Assembly: GCF_010726085.1 (NCBI RefSeq) | Contig: NZ_AP022560.1 | Location: 2,480,001 to 2,544,000, forward strand | Origin: Mycolicibacterium moriokaense | GTDB lineage: Bacteria; Actinomycetota; Actinomycetes; Mycobacteriales; Mycobacteriaceae | DNA: 64,000 nt | Direction: 5' to 3' | Shown: piece by piece, positions 38,416 to 48,665 of the stretch | Position numbering within the stretch: the stretch's first letter is position 1 | Layout of the letters: every line of letters starts with the position of its first letter | Made by a program: the position numbers and the translations under genes | The notes under the pieces: model-generated | The model's database searches: none | What the model was told of the DNA's origin: nothing | What the model saw: only the letters and a program-made list of their open reading frames with translations

Positions 38416-40754
38416 CCCGCCGCTCCGATCGTGACGAGAGCGCCCACGGCGACGCCCAGTTGCTCATGGACCGGAGAACCGGTCGAGTTCAGAGGTAGCC
38501 ACACGACCCGATCGGGAAGATCGGCGACTGCCAAGGGCAGGGTGACAGCACCCGATGGCGTGCTGACAGTGACGGGGGCACCCTCGGCGGCACCGATTTC
38601 CGCCGCGGTTGCCGCGGAGAGGCGCACCACCGAAGGCCGGGCCGTCTGAGCCAGGTGCGGTTCGCCGTCCTGCAGCCGGCCACCGTCGAGCAACATCCGC
38701 CAACCGGCGAGAATCGCCTGGCCGGCATGCGGATGCGGCGGTTGAACCGGGGATACCGACGGGGGGTCGGGACGCAGACCAGACCATTGACCAATCCGGT
38801 CGAGTTCGGTTCGAGCGGCCGCTGAGTCGGGCAGACCCAACCCGACGCCCATCTCCGCCGCCAGCGTATGCAGTACCCGCAGATCGGGCATCGCCTCGGA
38901 ATTACGCAGCGCCGATGCGAAGTACCGTTGGCGGCCTTCCCAGTTGAGGAAGGTCGCCGATTTCTCGGCGACCGGTGCGACCGGGAAGACAACGTCGGCG
39001 TGTGCGGTGACCTCGCTGTGGCGAAATTCCAGGCTCACCACGAACGGCGCCTTCGTAAGCGCTGCCCGCGCGCTCTGAGGGTCGGGTAGATCGGCGACCT
39101 CCACACCGCCGATCACCAACGCCGCCAAGGTGCCGTCGGCCGCGGCGGCCAGTATGCCTGCGGTGTCCAGACCCCGCTGTGCGCTGGGACGGCCGCCGGG
39201 CAACAGGTTCGGCAGCGCCCCCGCTTCGAGCGCGCCGCGTTCGCCCGCACGTCGGGGCACCCATGCCAGCCGTGCACCGGTCGCCTCGGCCAGTCGACTC
39301 GCCGCCGAAAGGCCGCCCGCGATCGCGCCCAATCGCTCGCCGACCATGATGACGGCGCCCGGTTGACGCAGCAGGTCGGCGACGTCCCCTGCAATGAGAC
39401 CGCCCAACACGAACGGTTCTTCGCCGGGCGCTGTCCGAAGAAGGGTGCCCGACATCCTGGTCAGGCCGCGAGTTGTGAACGGACCGACGGAGTACACGGG
39501 CAGCCCACGAGTTCGGACGGCTTTGCGCAGTCGTAGGAAGACGATGGGCGACTCCTCTTCGGGCTCGAATGCCACGAGCAGCACCACCGGAGCCGATTCC
39601 AGGTCGCGGTAGGTAACGCTCATCGGCCTTCCCGCGACGTGGGCGGCCAGGAAGTCGGCTTCCTCGACCGAGTGCGGTCGGGCGCGGAAGTCGATGTCGT
39701 TGCTGCCCAGCGCCAACCGCGAGAATTTGGCATACGCGTAGGCGTCCTCCCATGTGCTCCGACCACCGACCAGGATGCCTGTCCGGCCGTATGCGGTTCG
39801 GAGACCGGCCGCCGCCGCGGCGAGTGCGTGCGACCACGACGCCGGGGCGAGGGTGCCGTCGCCTCCGCGGATCATCGGGGTGGATATCCGTTCCGACACA
39901 GGGGCATACCGGAACGCCCAGCGCCCTTTGTCGCAGTTCCACTCCTCGTTGACCTCCGGGTCGTCACCCGCCAGTCGCCGCAGCACCTTGCCCCGCCGGT
40001 GGTCGGTGCGCTGGGCGCACCCCGAGGCGCAGTGCTCGCACACGCTCGGGCTGGACACCAGGTCGAACGGCCGCGCCCGGAATCGATAGGCGGTGCCGGT
40101 CAGCGCGCCGACCGGGCAGATCTGCACGGTGTTGCCGGAGAAGTAGGAGTCGAATGTCTCGCCGCTGTGGATACCGACTTGTTGCAGCGCCCCGCGTTCC
40201 ATCAGATCGATGAAGGGGTCACCCGCGACTTGGCGGGAGAAGCGGGTGCAGCGCGCGCACAGCACACACCGCTCGCGGTCCAGCAGCACCTGGGGTGAGA
40301 TCGGAATCGGTTTGGGGAAGGTGCGTTTGGTGCCCAGAAATCGGGTTTCGGGCGCGCCGGTGGACATGGCCTGGTTCTGCAGCGGGCACTCACCGCCCTT
40401 GTCGCACACCGGGCAGTCGAGCGGGTGGTTGATCAGCAGCAGCTCCATGACGCCCTGCTGAGCGGTGGCTGCGAGGGGCGAGGAGTGCTGCGTCCGAACC
40501 GCCATGTTCTCGGCCACCACCGCGGTGCAGGAGGCGATCGGCTTGCGCTGGCCCTCGACCTCGACGAGGCACTGGCGGCAGGCACCCACCGGGTCGAGCA
40601 GCGGGTGGTCGCAGAACCGCGGGATCTGGATGCCGATCAGTTCGGCGGCGCGAATCACCAAGGTGTTCTTGGGCACACTGACCGGAATGTCGTCGATGGT
40701 GAGGCTCACCATCTCGACGGCGGGGGCGTCGTGGGCCGGTTCGGTCACGGTCAT
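38412..40754 (-). CDS. nuoG: NADH-quinone oxidoreductase subunit G
   Basis: A 780-residue peripheral-arm subunit. Cluster motifs in order: [2Fe-2S] N1b ligands '[20 protein letters not shown]' (~45-62), His/Cys N5 ligands '[17 protein letters not shown]', [4Fe-4S] N4 '[13 protein letters not shown]', and a further 'CEHCASGC' that matches the extra N7 cluster of some bacteria. The C-terminal two-thirds is a molybdopterin-oxidoreductase-like fold without obvious Mo ligands. ATG 40754. It is preceded by a 102-bp gap after nuoF that holds an inverted repeat. Confidence 0.95.
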   Translation of the reverse strand: MTVTEPAHDAPAVEMVSLTIDDIPVSVPKNTLVIRAAELIGIQIPRFCDHPLLDPVGACRQCLVEVEGQRKPIASCTAVVAENMAVRTQHSSPLAATAQQGVMELLLINHPLDCPVCDKGGECPLQNQAMSTGAPETRFLGTKRTFPKPIPISPQVLLDRERCVLCARCTRFSRQVAGDPFIDLMERGALQQVGIHSGETFDSYFSGNTVQICPVGALTGTAYRFRARPFDLVSSPSVCEHCASGCAQRTDHRRGKVLRRLAGDDPEVNEEWNCDKGRWAFRYAPVSERISTPMIRGGDGTLAPASWSHALAAAAAGLRTAYGRTGILVGGRSTWEDAYAYAKFSRLALGSNDIDFRARPHSVEEADFLAAHVAGRPMSVTYRDLESAPVVLLVAFEPEEESPIVFLRLRKAVRTRGLPVYSVGPFTTRGLTRMSGTLLRTAPGEEPFVLGGLIAGDVADLLRQPGAVIMVGERLGAIAGGLSAASRLAEATGARLAWVPRRAGERGALEAGALPNLLPGGRPSAQRGLDTAGILAAAADGTLAALVIGGVEVADLPDPQSARAALTKAPFVVSLEFRHSEVTAHADVVFPVAPVAEKSATFLNWEGRQRYFASALRNSEAMPDLRVLHTLAAEMGVGLGLPDSAAARTELDRIGQWSGLRPDPPSVSPVQPPHPHAGQAILAGWRMLLDGGRLQDGEPHLAQTARPSVVRLSAATAAEIGAAEGAPVTVSTPSGAVTLPLAVADLPDRVVWLPLNSTGSPVHEQLGVAVGALVTIGAAG

Positions 40755-40781
40755 CTAGACCCCCACCCCTTCCTCGGCGAG

Positions 40782-40831
40782 CAGACGCAAAGTGCGCCAT
40801 TTCGTCGGCGTGTCGGGACAGTTTGCGTCTG
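40782..40831. repeat. Inverted repeat within nuo operon (nuoF-nuoG gap)
   Basis: CAGACGCAAA (40782-40791) is the reverse complement of 40822-40831 with a 30-nt loop, in the only sizeable gap inside the nuo operon. It could lower read-through or stabilise an mRNA end, giving different levels for nuoA-F and nuoG-N. A similar though different inverted repeat lies after citE. Confidence 0.5.
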
Positions 40832-40856
40832 TTCGCGCAGGAAACTCGCGCGCCAT

Positions 40857-42158
40857 CTAGACACTCACCGCTTCCGTTGCCATCAGCGTCGAGGCATGCG
40901 GGTCGAACGGGCAGCCTCCGTGCAGATGCGCGATGTACTCGTCGCGGAAGTGCTTGATCGACGACAGGATCGGGCTGGCTGCGCCGTCACCCAACGCGCA
41001 GAACGACTTTCCGTTCATTCCATTAGCGATGCTGAGGAGCCGATCGAGGTCGTCGGCGGTTCCGGTGCCCGACTCCAGTTGCTCGTAGACCTGCGTGAGC
41101 CAGTAGGTACCTTCGCGGCACGGGGTGCACTTGCCGCACGATTCGTGCGCGTAGAACTGCGTCCAGCGGCGCGCCGCACGCACCACACAGGTGGTCTCGT
41201 CGAAGATCTGCAGCGCCTTGGTGCCCAGCATGGAGCCCGCGGCGCTCACTCCCTCGTAATCCAGTGGGACATCGAGATGTTCGTCGGTGAGCAGTGGTGT
41301 GGACGATCCGCCGGGCGTCCAGAACTTCAATCGATGCCCGCTACGAACACCGCCGGCGCACCCGAGCAGTTCGCGCAGCGTCGTGCCCAGCGGTGCTTCG
41401 TATTGCCCGGGCCTCGTGACATGCCCGGACAGCGAGAACAGTGTGAACCCGGGGGAGTCGTCGGTTCCCATGGAACGAAACCAGTCAACGCCGTTGAGGA
41501 TGATCGACGGAACCGATGCGAGCGACTCGACATTGTTGACGACGGTGGGGTACCCGTACAGTCCTGCTTCGGCGGGAAACGGTGGCCGCAGCCGCGGTTG
41601 GCCCCGCCTGCCCTCCAGCGAGTCCAGTAGCGCGGTCTCCTCCCCGCAGATGTAGGCGCCCGCCCCGGCGTGCACCTTCAGTTCGAGGTCGAAGCCCGAG
41701 CCGTTGATGTCCGTGCCCAGATAGCCGGCTGCATAGGCCTCGGCGACTGCGGTGCGCAACCGCCGCACCGCTGGGACCACCTCTCCGCGCACGTAGACGA
41801 ACGCGTGATGGGCGCGGATGGCGTACGCCGCGATGATCGCACCCTCGATCAGCAGATGCGGGGTGGCCATGAGCAGCGGAACATCTTTGCACGTACCGGG
41901 TTCCGACTCGTCGGCGTTCACGACGAGGTAGTGCGGACCCGTGTTGTCCTGTTTGATGAACGACCACTTCACCCCGGTTCGGAACCCGGCGCCGCCCCTG
42001 CCGCGTAGGCCCGACGACTTGACGGTTTCGATCACCTCGTCGGGCTCCATTGCCAGTGTCTTCTGCAATGCGCGATAGCCGTCGTGGGCCTGGTAGGTGT
42101 CCAACGTCCAGGACTGCGGGTGGTCCCAGTAGCGGCTCATGACAGGAGTCAGCGTCAT
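40857..42158 (-). CDS. nuoF: NADH-quinone oxidoreductase subunit F (NADH/FMN)
   Basis: A 433-residue subunit binding NADH, FMN and the N3 [4Fe-4S] cluster. ATG 42158 was chosen since the longer frame upstream lies inside nuoE. Motifs: 'SGLRGRGGAGFRTGVKW' (NADH loop), 'ADESEPGTCKDVPLL', 'GAGAYICGEETALLDSLEG' (FMN), and the cluster ligands 'ESCGKCTPCREG' plus a distal Cys in 'FCALGDGA'. It is the electron entry point of complex I, or exit point in reverse electron transfer. One base separates it from nuoE. Confidence 0.96.
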   Translation of the reverse strand: MTLTPVMSRYWDHPQSWTLDTYQAHDGYRALQKTLAMEPDEVIETVKSSGLRGRGGAGFRTGVKWSFIKQDNTGPHYLVVNADESEPGTCKDVPLLMATPHLLIEGAIIAAYAIRAHHAFVYVRGEVVPAVRRLRTAVAEAYAAGYLGTDINGSGFDLELKVHAGAGAYICGEETALLDSLEGRRGQPRLRPPFPAEAGLYGYPTVVNNVESLASVPSIILNGVDWFRSMGTDDSPGFTLFSLSGHVTRPGQYEAPLGTTLRELLGCAGGVRSGHRLKFWTPGGSSTPLLTDEHLDVPLDYEGVSAAGSMLGTKALQIFDETTCVVRAARRWTQFYAHESCGKCTPCREGTYWLTQVYEQLESGTGTADDLDRLLSIANGMNGKSFCALGDGAASPILSSIKHFRDEYIAHLHGGCPFDPHASTLMATEAVSV

Positions 42159-42159
42159 G

Positions 42160-42870
42160 TCAGTCCTCGCCTTCCACACCGCTTGCAGCCATGCCCTTTT
42201 CGTGAGCGACGTGCAGTCCTGCCAAGGTGGCCGCGCCCGCGCCACTGGAATCGAGTCGGTCGTCGGGCAGGCCAGCAAGGACTCTCGCGGTTTCCTTGAA
42301 TGTGCACAGGGGTGCGCCGCGGGTGGGCACGGGTGGTCGGCCTTCGCGTAGTGCGTCGACGAGGTCTCGGGCGGAGGTGGGTGTTTGGTTGTCGAAGAAT
42401 TCCCAGTTGACCATGACGACGGGTGCGTAGTCGCAGGCGGCGTTGCATTCGATGTGTTCGAGGGTGACGCGGCCGTCGGGGGTGGTTTGGCCGGCATGCA
42501 CACCCAGGTGCTCTTGTAGTGTGTCGAGGATCGCGTCGCCGCCCATGATGGCGCACAGGGTGTTGGTGCACACCCCGACCAGGTATTCACCGGTCGGCGT
42601 GCGACGGTACATCGAGTAAAACGTCGCCACCGCAGCGACTTCCGCGCCGGTAAGCCCGAGCAGCTCACTGCAGAAGTTGACTCCCGCTGCGGTCAGGTAA
42701 CCGTCTTCGGATTGCACCAGGTGCAGCAGCGGCAGCAACGCCGAGCGGGCTTGAGGATAGCCGGCGATGATTTCGCGCGCTTCGTCCTCCAACCGGGCCA
42801 GGGTCTCCGCTGGATAGCTGTCATCCTGCGGCTCTTCAGGTTTCGGGTTCAGTGGAAGGAATATGGTCAT
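42160..42870 (-). CDS. nuoE: NADH-quinone oxidoreductase subunit E
   Basis: A 236-residue thioredoxin-like subunit with the N1a [2Fe-2S] cluster: '[14 protein letters not shown]' holds the first Cys pair and '[16 protein letters not shown]' the second. ATG 42870 overlaps the nuoD stop (ATGA). The C-terminal ~60 residues extend past the usual end with an Ala/Gly-rich tail. The central part of the gene (42310-42590) seems to use a different codon style from its ends. Confidence 0.95.
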   Translation of the reverse strand: MTIFLPLNPKPEEPQDDSYPAETLARLEDEAREIIAGYPQARSALLPLLHLVQSEDGYLTAAGVNFCSELLGLTGAEVAAVATFYSMYRRTPTGEYLVGVCTNTLCAIMGGDAILDTLQEHLGVHAGQTTPDGRVTLEHIECNAACDYAPVVMVNWEFFDNQTPTSARDLVDALREGRPPVPTRGAPLCTFKETARVLAGLPDDRLDSSGAGAATLAGLHVAHEKGMAASGVEGED

Positions 42871-44219
42871 CGGTCGACGCCTCCCATGACGGGGTCGATG
42901 GATGCGACGGCGGTGATGGCGTCGGCGACCATGGCGCCTTCGCACATGGCGGCCACGGCTTGGAGGTTGTTGAAGGAGGGGTCGCGGTAGTGCACGCGGT
43001 AGGGGCGGGTGCCGCCGTCGGAGACCATGTGCACCCCGAGTTCGCCGCGTGGGGATTCGATGGCGGCGTAGACCTGTCCGGGTGGGACGCGGATGCCTTC
43101 GGTGACGAGTTTGAAGTGGTGGATCAGTCCTTCCATGGAGTGGCCCATGATTTTGGCGATGTGTTCGGGGGAGTTACCCAGCCCGTCGGGGCCGAGTTTG
43201 AGATCTGCCGGCCAGGCCAGTTTCTTGTCTTCGATCATCACCGGCCCCGGGTTGGGCACATCCAAGCGGTCCACGCACTGGGCGATGATCTTCAGCGACT
43301 CGTGTAGTTCTTTGACCCGGATCAGATACCGGCCGTAGGAGTCACATGCGTCGTCGGTGATGACGTCGAAGTCGTAGGTTTCATATCCGCAGTACGGTTG
43401 GGCCTTGCGCAGATCGTGGGGCAGCCCGGTAGAGCGCAGCACCGGCCCGGTGACTCCCAGCGCGATACAGCCGGTCAGATCCAGGTAGCCGATGCCTTGG
43501 GTGCGGGCTTTCCAGATCAGGTTCTCGCTCAGCAGGTCCTCGAGGTCTTTGAGCCGTTTGGGCATCAGCTCGAGCATGTGGCGTAGTTGGGGGATGGCTT
43601 CGTCGGGCAGATCCATCGATACGCCGCCGGGGCGGATGTAGGCGTTGTTCATCCGTAGCCCGGTGATGGTTTCGAAGATCGACAGGATTTGTTCGCGTTC
43701 GCGGAAGCCGTAGAACATCGCGCCCATGGAGCCCAGTTCCATGCCGCCGGTGGCCAGCGCGACCAGGTGGCTGGAGATGCGGTTGAGTTCCATCATCATC
43801 ACGCGGATGACGTTGGCGCGTTCGGGGATGTCGTCGGTGACGCCGAGCAGTTTCTCCACCGCCAGGCAGTAGACGGTTTCGTTGAACAGCGGCGACAGGT
43901 AGTCCATGCGGGTCACGAAGGTGACCCCCTGGGTCCAGGTGCGGAATTCGAGGTTTTTCTCGATGCCGGTGTGTAGATAGCCGATCCCGCAGCGGATCTC
44001 GACGATCGTCTCGCCCTCGATCTCCAGAATCAACCGCAACACCCCATGGGTGGACGGATGCTGCGGACCCATATTCACCACGATGCGTTCACCGGCGTGT
44101 GCGGCGGCGTTGTGCTTGGCGGCCTCGACGACCTGATCCCAGTCCTGCCCGCCGACGACGACCACGGTTTCGGTACCGCCCGATCCAAAGGGATTGGTCG
44201 GGGTGTCAGCTGAATTCAT
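42867..44219 (-). CDS. nuoD: NADH-quinone oxidoreductase subunit D
   Basis: A 450-residue subunit lining the quinone pocket; homologous to the large subunit of [NiFe] hydrogenases but without the metal-binding cysteines. Landmarks: '[20 protein letters not shown]', '[12 protein letters not shown]', '[20 protein letters not shown]' and the C-terminal '[14 protein letters not shown]'. ATG 44219 overlaps the nuoC stop (ATGA). The first ~40 residues are an unconserved extension. C-ending codons are prominent. Confidence 0.96.
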   Translation of the reverse strand: MNSADTPTNPFGSGGTETVVVVGGQDWDQVVEAAKHNAAAHAGERIVVNMGPQHPSTHGVLRLILEIEGETIVEIRCGIGYLHTGIEKNLEFRTWTQGVTFVTRMDYLSPLFNETVYCLAVEKLLGVTDDIPERANVIRVMMMELNRISSHLVALATGGMELGSMGAMFYGFREREQILSIFETITGLRMNNAYIRPGGVSMDLPDEAIPQLRHMLELMPKRLKDLEDLLSENLIWKARTQGIGYLDLTGCIALGVTGPVLRSTGLPHDLRKAQPYCGYETYDFDVITDDACDSYGRYLIRVKELHESLKIIAQCVDRLDVPNPGPVMIEDKKLAWPADLKLGPDGLGNSPEHIAKIMGHSMEGLIHHFKLVTEGIRVPPGQVYAAIESPRGELGVHMVSDGGTRPYRVHYRDPSFNNLQAVAAMCEGAMVADAITAVASIDPVMGGVDR

Positions 44220-44872
44220 CAGTTGTAGGCCCTCCGTTGGTCCGGTGGCGGGATCTCGGCGCCGTGGTATTGCACCGCGATCCCGCCCAACGGGTAGTCC
44301 TTGCGTTGCGGGTGTCCCACCCAGTCGTCGGGCATTTCGATGCGCGTCAGGGCGGGATGGCCGTCGAAGATGATCCCGAAGAAGTCGTAGGTTTCGCGTT
44401 CGTGCCAGTCCACGGTCGGATACACCCCGTACAGCGATGGGATGTGCGGGTCGGCGTCAGGGGTGGCCACTTCCACCCGGATGCGGCGGTTGTGGGTGAT
44501 CGACATCAACGGATACACCGCGTGCAGCTCGCGGCCGGTGTCCTCGGGGTAATGCACCCCGCTGACTCCCAGACACAATTCGAACCGCAACCCGGGATCA
44601 TCGCGCAGCGCCTGCGCCACGGCGGGCAACTGCGTGCGGTCGACCTCCAACGTCAGCTCGTCGCGGTAGACCACCACCCGCTCGATCGATTCGGCGTAGC
44701 CGTCCTCACCGAGCGCGGCTTCTAAGGTGTCGACGACGTCGTCGAAATAGCCCCCCAACGGGCGGGAGACATTGTTCGCCAACGGTATTAGGCGCACCAA
44801 TCTGCCGTAGCCGGTCGTGTCACCGCTCCCCGTCACCCCGAACATGCCGCGGCGCGCACCGTTGACACTCAT
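44219..44872 (-). CDS. nuoC: NADH-quinone oxidoreductase subunit C
   Basis: A 217-residue peripheral subunit that packs against NuoB and NuoD. ATG 44872 overlaps the nuoB stop (ATGA). '[23 protein letters not shown]' region (~155-178) and '[17 protein letters not shown]' are the conserved 30-kDa subunit signature. It lacks cofactors. Short actinobacterial N-terminal extension. Confidence 0.95.
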   Translation of the reverse strand: MSVNGARRGMFGVTGSGDTTGYGRLVRLIPLANNVSRPLGGYFDDVVDTLEAALGEDGYAESIERVVVYRDELTLEVDRTQLPAVAQALRDDPGLRFELCLGVSGVHYPEDTGRELHAVYPLMSITHNRRIRVEVATPDADPHIPSLYGVYPTVDWHERETYDFFGIIFDGHPALTRIEMPDDWVGHPQRKDYPLGGIAVQYHGAEIPPPDQRRAYN

Positions 44873-45423
44873 CGCGCCGACCATTCGAGCTGAAGTGTCG
44901 GCGTGGCGGCCAATGCAGCGGTTTCAGCTTCGCGGACGGCTTCTTCGCGGTGAACGCCCAACGGCATCTCTTGAATCTTGTCGTGCAGCTTGAGGATTGC
45001 GTGCAGCAGCATCTCCGGTCGGGGCGGGCAGCCGGGCAGGTAGATGTCGACCGGGACGATGTGGTCGACGCCTTGGACGATCGCGTAGTTATTGAACATC
45101 CCGCCCGAGGAGGCACACACCCCCATCGACAGCACCCATTTGGGCTCGGTCATCTGGTCGTAGATCTGGCGCAGCACCGGGGCCATCTTCTGGCTGACCC
45201 GGCCGGCGACGATCATCAGATCGGCCTGCCGCGGGGTCGCCGAGAACCGCTCCATGCCGAAGCGTGAGATGTCGAACCGCGGTCCCGCGGTGGCCATCAT
45301 CTCGATCGCGCAGCAGGCCAGCCCGAACGTTGCCGGCCACAGCGAGCCTTTGCGGATATAGCCAGCGACCTTCTCCACCGTCGAGAGCAGGATCCCGCCG
45401 GGCAGCTTCTCCTCTATTCCCAT
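44869..45423 (-). CDS. nuoB: NADH-quinone oxidoreductase subunit B
   Basis: A 184-residue subunit holding the terminal cluster N2, which reduces quinone. ATG 45423 was chosen since the upstream frame covers nuoA. The cluster ligands are present: adjacent cysteines in '[19 protein letters not shown]', then '[12 protein letters not shown]' and '[13 protein letters not shown]'. It overlaps nuoA by 10 nt. The homologous hydrogenase small subunit HucS is encoded elsewhere in this window. Confidence 0.96.
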   Translation of the reverse strand: MGIEEKLPGGILLSTVEKVAGYIRKGSLWPATFGLACCAIEMMATAGPRFDISRFGMERFSATPRQADLMIVAGRVSQKMAPVLRQIYDQMTEPKWVLSMGVCASSGGMFNNYAIVQGVDHIVPVDIYLPGCPPRPEMLLHAILKLHDKIQEMPLGVHREEAVREAETAALAATPTLQLEWSAR

Positions 45424-45776
45424 GACAGACCTCCCCGCCGCCAGACATAGGCGTAGGCCACAAACACCACCACCATGAAGAGCAGCATCTCTACCAGCGC
45501 ACACAGTCCGAGATTGTCGAATGCGACCGCCCACGGGTAGAGGAAGACGATCTCGATGTCGAAGATGATGAACAACATCGCCGTCACGTAGTAGCGGACC
45601 GGAAACCGTTGTGTCGAAACGGTGTGATTGCTCAGCGGCTCGATGCCGCACTCATAGGCACCCAGCTTGGCCCGGTTGAACCGCCGCGGACCGACCACCA
45701 CCGCAATCGTGACCGACACGACCGCGAAGGCAGCCGCGACCGCGCCGAGCACCAGGATCGGGGTAAAGGCGTTCAC
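45414..45776 (-). CDS. nuoA: NADH-quinone oxidoreductase subunit A
   Basis: A 120-residue, three-helix membrane subunit. GTG 45776 with GGAAGG 6-7 nt upstream is preferred; an ATG at 45812 would add 12 unconserved residues. Landmarks: '[13 protein letters not shown]' (the quinone-site loop with its Cys) and '[15 protein letters not shown]'. It opens the nuo operon. The region upstream faces the response-regulator gene. Confidence 0.94.
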   Translation of the reverse strand: MNAFTPILVLGAVAAAFAVVSVTIAVVVGPRRFNRAKLGAYECGIEPLSNHTVSTQRFPVRYYVTAMLFIIFDIEIVFLYPWAVAFDNLGLCALVEMLLFMVVVFVAYAYVWRRGGLSWE

Positions 45777-45839
45777 GTTTCGGCCTTCCGGTGACGAATG
45801 GGCAATCTCCACGGTGACGAATACCGTGGTCGTTCAGCA

Positions 45840-45853
45840 CCCCGAATAGGGGG
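45840..45853. promoter_or_regulatory. CCCC-N5-GGGGG motif between nuoA and response regulator
   Basis: CCCCGAATAGGGGG lies 64 bp upstream of nuoA and about 50 bp upstream of the response-regulator start. Similar arms separated by 4-5 bases occur at 46717-46730 and 51207-51222. Possible shared operator for a regulator encoded nearby. Confidence 0.35.
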
Positions 45854-45902
45854 AGGAGCAAGGGGATTCACGCACTGGGGCCAAATCGTTACGATCCGCT
45901 AC

Positions 45903-46325
45903 GTGATTCAAGAAGCAAAGAGCGCGAGTCTCTTCACGCCGCTGCGGGTTCTGGTCTACAGCAGCAACGCCGACGTACGAACACGAATCCAAAGTGCGCT
46001 GGGTCGATTGCCTGACAGTGCGGTCGCCCCACTGGATTTCGTCGAGGCGGCAACGGCCGCGGCTGTTCTCCGCATAACGGCCACGGGCTCGATCGACCTA
46101 GCCATACTCGACGGCGAGGCGACGCCATGCGGTGGGATCGGTCTGGCCAAGCAGTTGAAAGACGAACTGCTGCAGTACCTGCCGATCGTCGTCATCACCG
46201 CGCGGCCCGACGACGCATGGCTAGCCTGCTGGTCGCGGGCCGACGCGGTGGTGTCGCACCCCGTCGACCCGCTTGAGCTGCGGGCCGAGGTACTGCCGCT
46301 ACTGCGCGACAGAATGCTTGTTTAG
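45903..46325 (+). CDS. Response-regulator receiver-domain protein (Rv3143-like)
   Basis: A ~140-residue single receiver domain with no output domain. GTG 45903 is the best start guess. 'LRVLVYSSNADVRTRIQSAL' is the opening strand and helix, 'DLAILDGEATPCGG' holds the expected phospho-acceptor Asp, and 'PIVVITARPDD' the Thr strand. The second acidic pair at the N-terminus is reduced (Ser-Asn-Ala-Asp), so phosphorylation chemistry may be altered. In M. tuberculosis a comparable stand-alone receiver (Rv3143) neighbours nuoA, so the link seems to be conserved. It is convergent and overlaps the next gene by 27 nt. Confidence 0.8.
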   Translation: MIQEAKSASLFTPLRVLVYSSNADVRTRIQSALGRLPDSAVAPLDFVEAATAAAVLRITATGSIDLAILDGEATPCGGIGLAKQLKDELLQYLPIVVITARPDDAWLACWSRADAVVSHPVDPLELRAEVLPLLRDRMLV

Positions 46326-46658
46326 CAGCACCGGGTCGCGCCGGCGCGTCAACTCGGGACGATGCGCCGCCCGGCATTCGGGATGTTCAGCCAGCCAATG
46401 CTGTTCGATTCGCAGCACGCGGTGATGTTCGACCACGAGCCAAGCGATACCACCCGCGATGGCGAGCGCACCGACGATCCCCGTGGTGAGCACCATGTCA
46501 TGGTGCCGGTATGCGGCCGCGGCGACACCGCCCATGAGGGAGATGACACCCAGCGCAATGGACAGCAGTCCTGGCCAGCAGTAGATATCGATGAAGGATT
46601 CACCGGCATGCTGGTGAGTGGTGCGGAAATGGTCGATGGGATCGTGTGTGTCTGCCAC
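46299..46658 (-). CDS. Small two-helix membrane protein, UsfY-like
   Basis: A 119-residue protein from GTG 46658, with AGGAGG just upstream. It starts 'VADTHDPIDHFRTTHQHAGE', similar to my memory of the stress-linked mycobacterial protein UsfY, then has two hydrophobic segments: 'LLSIALGVISLMGGVAAAAY' (~35-54) and 'VLTTGIVGALAIAGGIAWLVV' region (~60-80). The C-terminus is basic and hydrophilic. It is probably an inner-membrane stress protein; function unknown. It is convergent with the response-regulator gene. Confidence 0.6.
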   Translation of the reverse strand: MADTHDPIDHFRTTHQHAGESFIDIYCWPGLLSIALGVISLMGGVAAAAYRHHDMVLTTGIVGALAIAGGIAWLVVEHHRVLRIEQHWLAEHPECRAAHRPELTRRRDPVLLNKHSVAQ

Positions 46659-46716
46659 GTCTCCTCCTAGGTGTAGAGCTACCTGAAGAGCTATTCCTGT
46701 GACAGCGCGCAACCAT

Positions 46717-46730
46717 CCCCCTTCTGGGGG
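46717..46730. promoter_or_regulatory. CCCCC-TTCT-GGGGG hairpin/operator
   Basis: A perfect 5-bp inverted repeat with a 4-nt loop, 59 bp upstream of the UsfY-like start and 14 bp past the cbbR stop. It may terminate the cbbX-cbbR transcript or be the same operator type as 45840 and 51207. Confidence 0.4.
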
Positions 46731-46744
46731 GCTTGTTGGGTGGC

Positions 46745-47626
46745 TTAGGCAGCGGATCGCCAACCGAGCTCGCGATGGGCGAGCAGATGGGAGATCAACA
46801 GTTCGGTCGTTCCCGTGCAGGGCGACTGGGTGACGACGTGCCACGGGCGTTCCAGCGGGGTGCCGGGCACCTCGACTTCGACCAAGGTACCGGCCTCCAG
46901 TTCACGACGTACCGCTTGTCGCGAGACAAGCGTCACTCCGAGGCCGGCGACCGCAGCCGCTACCACCGCGCCGTGCGAACCCAGAATCATCTGTGGCGGT
47001 TGAGCCTCGATCTCCTCGAGTAATGCCATCATGCTGGCCCTTGTGCCCGAACCGGATTCGCGCAGCAGCCAGGTGGTTTTCGCCGGATCGAAGCGGCGAG
47101 CGGTTTCGGGAGGTGCCACCACAACGAGGGCATTGGGGCTGACCGCCCTGACCTGAACCTGGTCGAGCTCTGCGGGCGGCCGGCCCGCGACCACCACATC
47201 GGCATCGTGGTTGGCGAGCATGGGCCAGACCGCATTTCGTGACGCGACGACGAGCTTGCAGTCGACGCTCGGGTACTTCGCGATGAACGATGCGAGCAGC
47301 GAGGGGATCAGGAGTTCGCCCGCGGTCGTCACCGCGGCCAGCCGGATGGACCCGTTCTCGGGATCGACCTCGCCACGTGCAGCCATGACGGCTTCGTGGT
47401 GAAGTCCGAGAATCCTTCTGGCGTAGTCGACGTAGCGTTGGCCCGCCGGTGTCAACCGGACACCGCGGCCATGCCGGTCCACGAGAGGGACACCGACCTC
47501 TGTGCTCAGGCTGCTCAATGCCGACGAGATGGCCGACTCGGTCACCACCAGACGTTCCGCCGCGCCGCGAACGGACCCGGTGTCGGCAAGCTCGACGAGC
47601 GCCCGGAGGCGGGCGTTGGTGGTCAC
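46745..47626 (-). CDS. cbbR: LysR-family regulator, probable CbbR
   Basis: A 293-residue LysR-type regulator from GTG 47626, overlapping the cbbX stop (GTGA). The N-terminal winged helix-turn-helix is clear: '[20 protein letters not shown]' then '[20 protein letters not shown]'. Residues ~90-293 are a substrate-binding-protein-like sensor domain ('[20 protein letters not shown]', '[10 protein letters not shown]'). In autotrophs CbbR senses metabolites such as RuBP or NADPH and activates cbb operons. Coupling to cbbX and the duplicated control regions upstream of cbbL and cbbX support the assignment. Confidence 0.85.
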   Translation of the reverse strand: MTTNARLRALVELADTGSVRGAAERLVVTESAISSALSSLSTEVGVPLVDRHGRGVRLTPAGQRYVDYARRILGLHHEAVMAARGEVDPENGSIRLAAVTTAGELLIPSLLASFIAKYPSVDCKLVVASRNAVWPMLANHDADVVVAGRPPAELDQVQVRAVSPNALVVVAPPETARRFDPAKTTWLLRESGSGTRASMMALLEEIEAQPPQMILGSHGAVVAAAVAGLGVTLVSRQAVRRELEAGTLVEVEVPGTPLERPWHVVTQSPCTGTTELLISHLLAHRELGWRSAA

Positions 47627-48615
47627 GCCGATGACTTCTTCGCGTCTTCGCCGAAGACTCGGCTGGCGAGCAGATCGGCGGCCTCGATGGTGGTCAGCGC
47701 GGCAAGATCGACCCGCGAATCGGTCTGGGCCACCAAGCGCCGAGCGTGTCGTAATCGCGCTCGCTCCATGGCATTCCGGACACTGCGAGCATTGGCGAAC
47801 CACGGTTGGTCGATGCGCAGATGCAGGTACTCCCGCAGCGCAACCCGCCCGTCGGCGGACAGGGTGTAGCCGAGGTCCTCGGCCATCAGCACCGCGATCT
47901 GCTCGAGTTCGTCGATGGAGTAGTCCGGAAAGTCGACGTGATGGGCGACGCGGCTCTGCATCCCGGGGTTCGCGGAGAAGAACTGGTCCATCTTGTCCGC
48001 GTATCCGGCGAAGATCACGACGAGGTCATCGCGGTTGTTCTCCATCACCTGCAACAGGATCTCGATCGCCTCAGAGCCGTAGTCGCGTTCGTTCTCGACC
48101 TTGTACAAGTAATAGGCCTCGTCGATGAACAGCACGCCGCCCATCGCCCTCTTGATCACTTCCTTGGTCTTGGGCGCGGTGTGCCCGATGTACTCGCCGA
48201 CGAGATCGTCGCGGGTGACGCTGACGAGATGGCCGCGGCGCAGATACCCGAGCCGATGCAGCACGTCGGCCATCCTCAACGCCACGGTGGTCTTGCCGGT
48301 CCCGGGATTGCCCGTGAAGCACATGTGCAACGTGGGCTGCGGCGCGCTGATGCCATAGCGTGCACGTATCCGATCGACGAGCAGCAGCGCAGCGATCTCC
48401 GCGATTCGGGTCTTCACGGGCGCCAGGCCCACGAGTTCCGAATCGAGTTTCGACAGCACGTCGTCGACACCCGTTTCTCGGCGGGCAGCAGCGAGATCAA
48501 CCGTCGCATCAGGTGCCAGCAACACCTCACCCGGCTCGTCGATCGTCGGTGCTTCCAGTTGGTTAGGCTTGAAACCAAAAGAGCGACGCGATGTTTCGGC
48601 CATTGACTGCGTCAT
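47623..48615 (-). CDS. cbbX: CbbX, red-type RuBisCO activase
   Basis: A 330-residue AAA+ ATPase starting at ATG 48615 (or ATG 48603). Walker A 'GNPGTGKTT' at ~102-110, Walker B '[13 protein letters not shown]', and the pore loop region '[19 protein letters not shown]' are intact; '[20 protein letters not shown]' is the sensor/arginine region. CbbX hexamers, stimulated by RuBP, pull the large-subunit C-terminus of red-type RuBisCO to free inhibitory sugar phosphates. Its presence agrees with the red-type CbbLS encoded here. A 17-codon leader ORF ends at its start codon. Confidence 0.96.
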   Translation of the reverse strand: MTQSMAETSRRSFGFKPNQLEAPTIDEPGEVLLAPDATVDLAAARRETGVDDVLSKLDSELVGLAPVKTRIAEIAALLLVDRIRARYGISAPQPTLHMCFTGNPGTGKTTVALRMADVLHRLGYLRRGHLVSVTRDDLVGEYIGHTAPKTKEVIKRAMGGVLFIDEAYYLYKVENERDYGSEAIEILLQVMENNRDDLVVIFAGYADKMDQFFSANPGMQSRVAHHVDFPDYSIDELEQIAVLMAEDLGYTLSADGRVALREYLHLRIDQPWFANARSVRNAMERARLRHARRLVAQTDSRVDLAALTTIEAADLLASRVFGEDAKKSSA

Positions 48616-48665
48616 GTGCCGATGACCGCCTCAGTGTCCGCGCAGCCGCCGCGTCCTTCTGTCAT
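48612..48665 (-). CDS. 17-codon leader ORF coupled to cbbX
   Basis: ATG 48665 opens a 17-codon frame ([17 protein letters not shown]) whose TGA overlaps the cbbX ATG as ATGA. The sequence around its start codon matches that around the cbbL start (GCAGCATTC then ATGACAGA), so it seems to be a relic of a duplicated cbbL start now used as a leader. Translation through it would deliver ribosomes to cbbX. There is no proof of expression. Confidence 0.45.
   Translation of the reverse strand: MTEGRGGCADTEAVIGT

Noticed and set aside
42867..44219. nuoD as a second hydrogenase large subunit
   Set aside because: It is homologous to hydrogenase large subunits but lacks both CxxC metal-binding motifs, and lies in standard nuo order.
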